NCBI GenBank assembly: GCA_903845315.1
Contig: CAIMWY010000286.1
Span: forward strand, 1 to 8,909
Direction: 5' to 3'
DNA from: an uncultured Burkholderiales bacterium
GTDB lineage: Bacteria > Pseudomonadota > Gammaproteobacteria > Burkholderiales > Burkholderiaceae
Length of the DNA stretch: 8,909 nt
Under the pieces are notes generated by a model. The model did no database searches. It was not told where the DNA came from and saw only the letters and a program-made list of their open reading frames with translations. Each line of letters starts with the position of its first letter. Position 1 is the first letter of the stretch. Position numbers and translations under genes: made by a program. Of the stretch, positions 6,335 to 8,909 are shown one piece after another.

Positions 6335-7375
6335 TTAAATAGCCACGTTTTCTTCGGGGGCCAAGTCGGGGGGCGTTGGCGATTTAGGTGGGGTCAGCGC
6401 CAAACCAGCCCCCCAGCGCTGTTGCACCAAATACATCGGGCGTTGCTTTACTTCTTCATAGATGCGGCCGACATACTCAGACAGAACGCCAATCGACAGC
6501 AGTTGAATGCCGCTGAAAAACATCAGTCCCACCACCAAGGTGGCATAGCCTGGCACATTGATGCCCCACAGGAAGTATTCGGCAACCACCCAAGCGCCGA
6601 AACCCATGGCCAAGGTGGCCAGTAGCAAGCCAATCAATGTCAAAGCCCGCAAGGGTGCAATCGAAAATGCCAACACGCCCGTGAGTGCCAAGGCAAAAGA
6701 GCCACGCAGGCCAAAACTGCTTTCACCTGCGGCGCGCGGCAGCGGTTCGTAATCGATGGCGGTGCTGGCAAAGCCGACCCAAGCGTACAAGCCCTTCATG
6801 AAACGGTTGCGTTCGGGCAAGGCCTTGAGTGCATCCACCACCTGGCGGTCCATCAGGCGAAAGTCGCCCGCATGCGCAGGAATTTTGACCCGATTGCCCA
6901 TGTTGATGAGCTTGTAGAACATGCCCGTCAGGCCTGCGTGCAAGGCCGTTTGGTCGTCGCGGGTGCGGCGAATGGCGTACACCACGTCCGAGCCTTCGCG
7001 CCAGCGTTGCAGCATGTCGGTCACCAGCGACACGGGGTGTTGACCGTCTGAATCCATCAGTACCACCACCTCGCCGCGGGCAGCGTCCACGCCGGCCATC
7101 AAGGCGGCTTCTTTGCCAAAGTTACGCGACAGGTTGATGCCAACCACTTGCGGGTGGGCGGCGCACAAGGCATGAATTACCTGAGCCGTGTTGTCGCGAC
7201 TGCCGTCGTTGATCAGCACGACCTCAACTTGCGAGCTCAGGGCTTGCATCGCAGACAGCACTTGCGGCACCAAGGTGCCCAAGTTCAGCCCCTCGTTGTA
7301 GGCCGGCATGACGCAACTCAGCGTGGGGGTGTACTGGAAGCGGTCGGATTGGAGTGGGGGTTGAGGCTGGCGCAT
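6335..7375 (-). CDS. GtrB/DPM1/ArnC-like family 2 glycosyltransferase
   Basis: Membrane-anchored enzyme of 346 residues, expected to transfer a sugar from a nucleotide donor to undecaprenyl phosphate on the cytoplasmic side. The GT-A domain has SCVMPAYNEG (20-29), VVLINDGSRDNT (52-63), LSRNFGKEAALMAG (82-95) and the metal-binding DSDGQHP (108-114), followed by FRLMDR (172-177) and LPERNRFMKGLYAWVG (186-201), all typical of the polyprenyl-phosphate subgroup. Two C-terminal helices (about 236-262 and 277-298) and VLSEYVGRIYEEVKQRP complete a GtrB/ArnC layout. Roughly 30 residues after that are Pro-rich. It leads a two-gene unit with the GtrA gene and diverges from argS across 51 bases. No ribosome binding site or strong promoter is visible ahead of the ATG; I kept this start because it is the only one that gives a complete N-terminus. 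The sugar cannot be told from sequence; with a deacetylase nearby GlcNAc is a reasonable guess. Confidence 0.93.
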   Translation of the reverse strand: MRQPQPPLQSDRFQYTPTLSCVMPAYNEGLNLGTLVPQVLSAMQALSSQVEVVLINDGSRDNTAQVIHALCAAHPQVVGINLSRNFGKEAALMAGVDAARGEVVVLMDSDGQHPVSLVTDMLQRWREGSDVVYAIRRTRDDQTALHAGLTGMFYKLINMGNRVKIPAHAGDFRLMDRQVVDALKALPERNRFMKGLYAWVGFASTAIDYEPLPRAAGESSFGLRGSFALALTGVLAFSIAPLRALTLIGLLLATLAMGFGAWVVAEYFLWGINVPGYATLVVGLMFFSGIQLLSIGVLSEYVGRIYEEVKQRPMYLVQQRWGAGLALTPPKSPTPPDLAPEENVAI

Positions 7376-7414
7376 GGGTACACATCATGCCAAAAAAAGA
7401 AATGGGGTGGCCCG

Positions 7415-7420
7415 TAAAAT
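7415..7420 (+). promoter_or_regulatory. Putative -10 element of argS (leaderless layout)
   Basis: TAAAAT (five of six bases matching TATAAT) is followed by exactly six bases and then the argS ATG at 7427, with no Shine-Dalgarno sequence between. The nearest G-rich run (GGGGTGG, 7404-7410) is 16 bases from the ATG, too far to be a normal ribosome binding site. The -35 position falls on an A tract at 7392-7398 and is a poor match. The rest of the 51-base gap to the divergent GT2 gene shows nothing else I can name. Confidence 0.5.
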
Positions 7421-7426
7421 CCCCGC

Positions 7427-8909
7427 ATGCTCCTCGTCAAACAAGAATTGCTGGCCGCTTTGAGCCAAGCCCTCGATGTTTTGTTGCCCGGCTCCGGCAA
7501 CAAGGCCGCCTTTGAATCGCCCAAAGTGGCGGCCCATGGCGACTTCGCCATCACCGCGGCCATGCAACTGGCCAAGCCCCTCAAGCTCAACCCCCGTCAG
7601 CTGGGGGAGCAGCTGCGCGATGCCTTGTTGGCCGCGCCTGCCTACCAGCAGTGGGTCCAAGACATCGAGATTGCCGGTCCTGGCTTTATCAACATCCGCC
7701 TCAAACCCGCCGCCAAGCAACAGGTGGTGCGCGAAGTGCTGGCGGCCAAGGAATGTTTTGGCTTTCAACCCAGCAACGGCCAGCGTGTGTTGGTGGAGTT
7801 TGTCTCTGCCAACCCCACCGGCCCCTTGCATGTGGGCCATGGCCGTCAAGCGGCCTTGGGTGACGCGATTTGTCATCTGTTTGCGACCCAGGGCTTCAAC
7901 GTCTACCGTGAGTTCTATTACAACGACGCAGGTGTGCAGATCAACACCTTGGCCACCAGCACGCAGCTGCGCGCCCAAGGCGTCAAGCCAGGCGACGCCC
8001 AGTGGCCAGAGCAAGCCTACAACGGGGACTACATCCAAGACATCGCCAATGACTTCAAGGCCAAGAAGACGGTCAAATCAGACGACCGTGAATTCACGGG
8101 CAGCGGCGACGTCAACGACCTCGACGGCATGCGTCAATTCGCCGTGGCCTATTTGCGCCATGAGCAAGACCTGGACTTGAAAGCCTTTGAGGTCAAGTTC
8201 GACAACTATTACCTAGAAAGCAGCCTCTACACCAGTGGCCGCGTGGACAACGCGGTGAAGAAACTGCAAGCTGCCGGCAAAACTTATGAGCAAGACGGCG
8301 CGCTGTGGCTCAAGAGCACCGACTATGGCGACGACAAAGACCGTGTGATGCGCAAGTCCGACGGCAGCTACACCTACTTTGTGCCCGATGTGGCCTACCA
8401 CCTGGCCAAGTGGGAGCGCGGCTTCACCCAAGTGGTCAACATCCAAGGCACCGACCACCACGGCACCATTGCCCGCGTGCGCGCGGGCTTGCAAGCTGCC
8501 TCGTCGGTGGATGGCCTGGGCATTCCCGAGGGCTACCCCGACTATGTGCTTCACACCATGGTGCGGGTGATGCGAGGGGGCGAAGAGGTCAAAATCTCCA
8601 AGCGCGCGGGCAGCTACGTGACGCTGCGTGACTTGATCGAGTGGACCAGCAAAGACGCGGTGCGTTTCTTTTTGCTCTCGCGCAAGCCCGACACCGAGTA
8701 CACCTTTGACGTGGACTTGGCTGTGACCAAAAACAACGACAACCCGGTGTATTACGTGCAGTACGCCCATGCGCGCATCTGCTCGGTGCTGCGTGCCTGG
8801 GCCGACAAAGACGGTGGCGATGTGGCCTCGCTCAAAGAAGTGGACTTGTCCGCATTGGAGAGCCCACAAGCGCAAGCCCTCAAGCTGCAACTGGCCAAGT
8901 ACCAGATCG
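7427..8909 (+). CDS. argS: Arginyl-tRNA synthetase, first 494 residues (cut by window edge)
   Basis: Class I aminoacyl-tRNA synthetase that charges tRNA-Arg with arginine in the cytoplasm. The frame is open from the ATG at 7427 to the right edge. Domains in order: the ArgS-specific N-terminal domain (about 1-110, including [20 protein letters not shown]), the catalytic domain with [20 protein letters not shown], whose HVGH signature is at 135-138, then [31 protein letters not shown] and [17 protein letters not shown], and the KMSKS-type loop [15 protein letters not shown], with KISKR at 389-393. [17 protein letters not shown] near 440 opens the DALR anticodon-binding domain, which continues off the window. 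The family is about 560-580 residues, so some 70-90 residues are missing. The ATG is the only reasonable start and has no ribosome binding site. It is an essential gene, so the complete copy must continue beyond 8909. It diverges from the GT2/GtrA unit and has no evident functional link to it. Confidence 0.97.
   Translation, partial: MLLVKQELLAALSQALDVLLPGSGNKAAFESPKVAAHGDFAITAAMQLAKPLKLNPRQLGEQLRDALLAAPAYQQWVQDIEIAGPGFINIRLKPAAKQQVVREVLAAKECFGFQPSNGQRVLVEFVSANPTGPLHVGHGRQAALGDAICHLFATQGFNVYREFYYNDAGVQINTLATSTQLRAQGVKPGDAQWPEQAYNGDYIQDIANDFKAKKTVKSDDREFTGSGDVNDLDGMRQFAVAYLRHEQDLDLKAFEVKFDNYYLESSLYTSGRVDNAVKKLQAAGKTYEQDGALWLKSTDYGDDKDRVMRKSDGSYTYFVPDVAYHLAKWERGFTQVVNIQGTDHHGTIARVRAGLQAASSVDGLGIPEGYPDYVLHTMVRVMRGGEEVKISKRAGSYVTLRDLIEWTSKDAVRFFLLSRKPDTEYTFDVDLAVTKNNDNPVYYVQYAHARICSVLRAWADKDGGDVASLKEVDLSALESPQAQALKLQLAKYQI

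Noticed and set aside
7385..8890. Two minus-strand open frames of about 217 and 225 codons opposite argS.
   Set aside because: The plus-strand ArgS frame has HVGH and KISKR signatures and is unbroken to the window edge. The antisense frames show only compositional shadow sequence.
1..8909. Search for tRNA genes, CRISPR arrays, insertion-sequence ends, phage genes or a composition break.
   Set aside because: I saw no tRNA-like cloverleaf or T-loop consensus in the gaps, no spaced repeat array, no transposase or integrase motif, and no clear change in base or codon style between neighbouring genes.

Overview
The window looks like the chromosome of a betaproteobacterium of the order Burkholderiales, probably close to Comamonadaceae. 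This is an inference from GC-rich coding sequence with strong G/C third positions, the gene families present, and a recurring start style in which a -10-like hexamer lies six bases before an ATG without a Shine-Dalgarno sequence. No 16S or other decisive taxonomic marker is present. Nothing indicates a phage, transposon, plasmid or CRISPR array. Coding density is very high and no gene-free stretch exceeds about 140 bases.

Layout. (1) 1-1321, minus: the first 440 codons of malate synthase G (glcB), cut by the left edge. (2) 1463-2491, minus: a ten-helix transporter or channel of the TehA/SLAC1/TDT family. (3) 2533-3459, plus: a LysR-family regulator diverging from the transporter across only 41 bases. 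(4) 3456-4295, plus: a ChbG/YdjC/HpnK-type carbohydrate deacetylase whose ATG overlaps the regulator's stop codon. (5) 4306-6024, plus: an ArnT-like integral membrane glycosyltransferase. (6) 5947-6327, minus: a GtrA-family four-helix membrane protein, overlapping the 3' end of the ArnT-like gene tail to tail by 78 bases. (7) 6335-7375, minus: a GtrB/DPM1/ArnC-like family 2 glycosyltransferase with two C-terminal membrane helices. (8) 7427-8909, plus: arginyl-tRNA synthetase (argS), cut by the right edge.

How they may work together. Genes 4 to 7 make a coherent set. A GT2 enzyme could load a sugar onto undecaprenyl phosphate, a ChbG-type enzyme could remove an N-acetyl group, a GtrA-type protein could flip the lipid-linked sugar, and an ArnT-like enzyme could transfer it to an envelope acceptor such as lipid A phosphate. 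This is the same set of activities proposed for the Bordetella lipid A glucosamine modification (Lgm) pathway and parallels ArnC/ArnD/ArnEF/ArnT. The genes sit in two convergent units, one headed by a LysR regulator. The substrate and acceptor are inferred, not visible in the sequence. glcB and argS are housekeeping flanks. The TDT transporter may belong with the LysR regulator through their shared promoter region.
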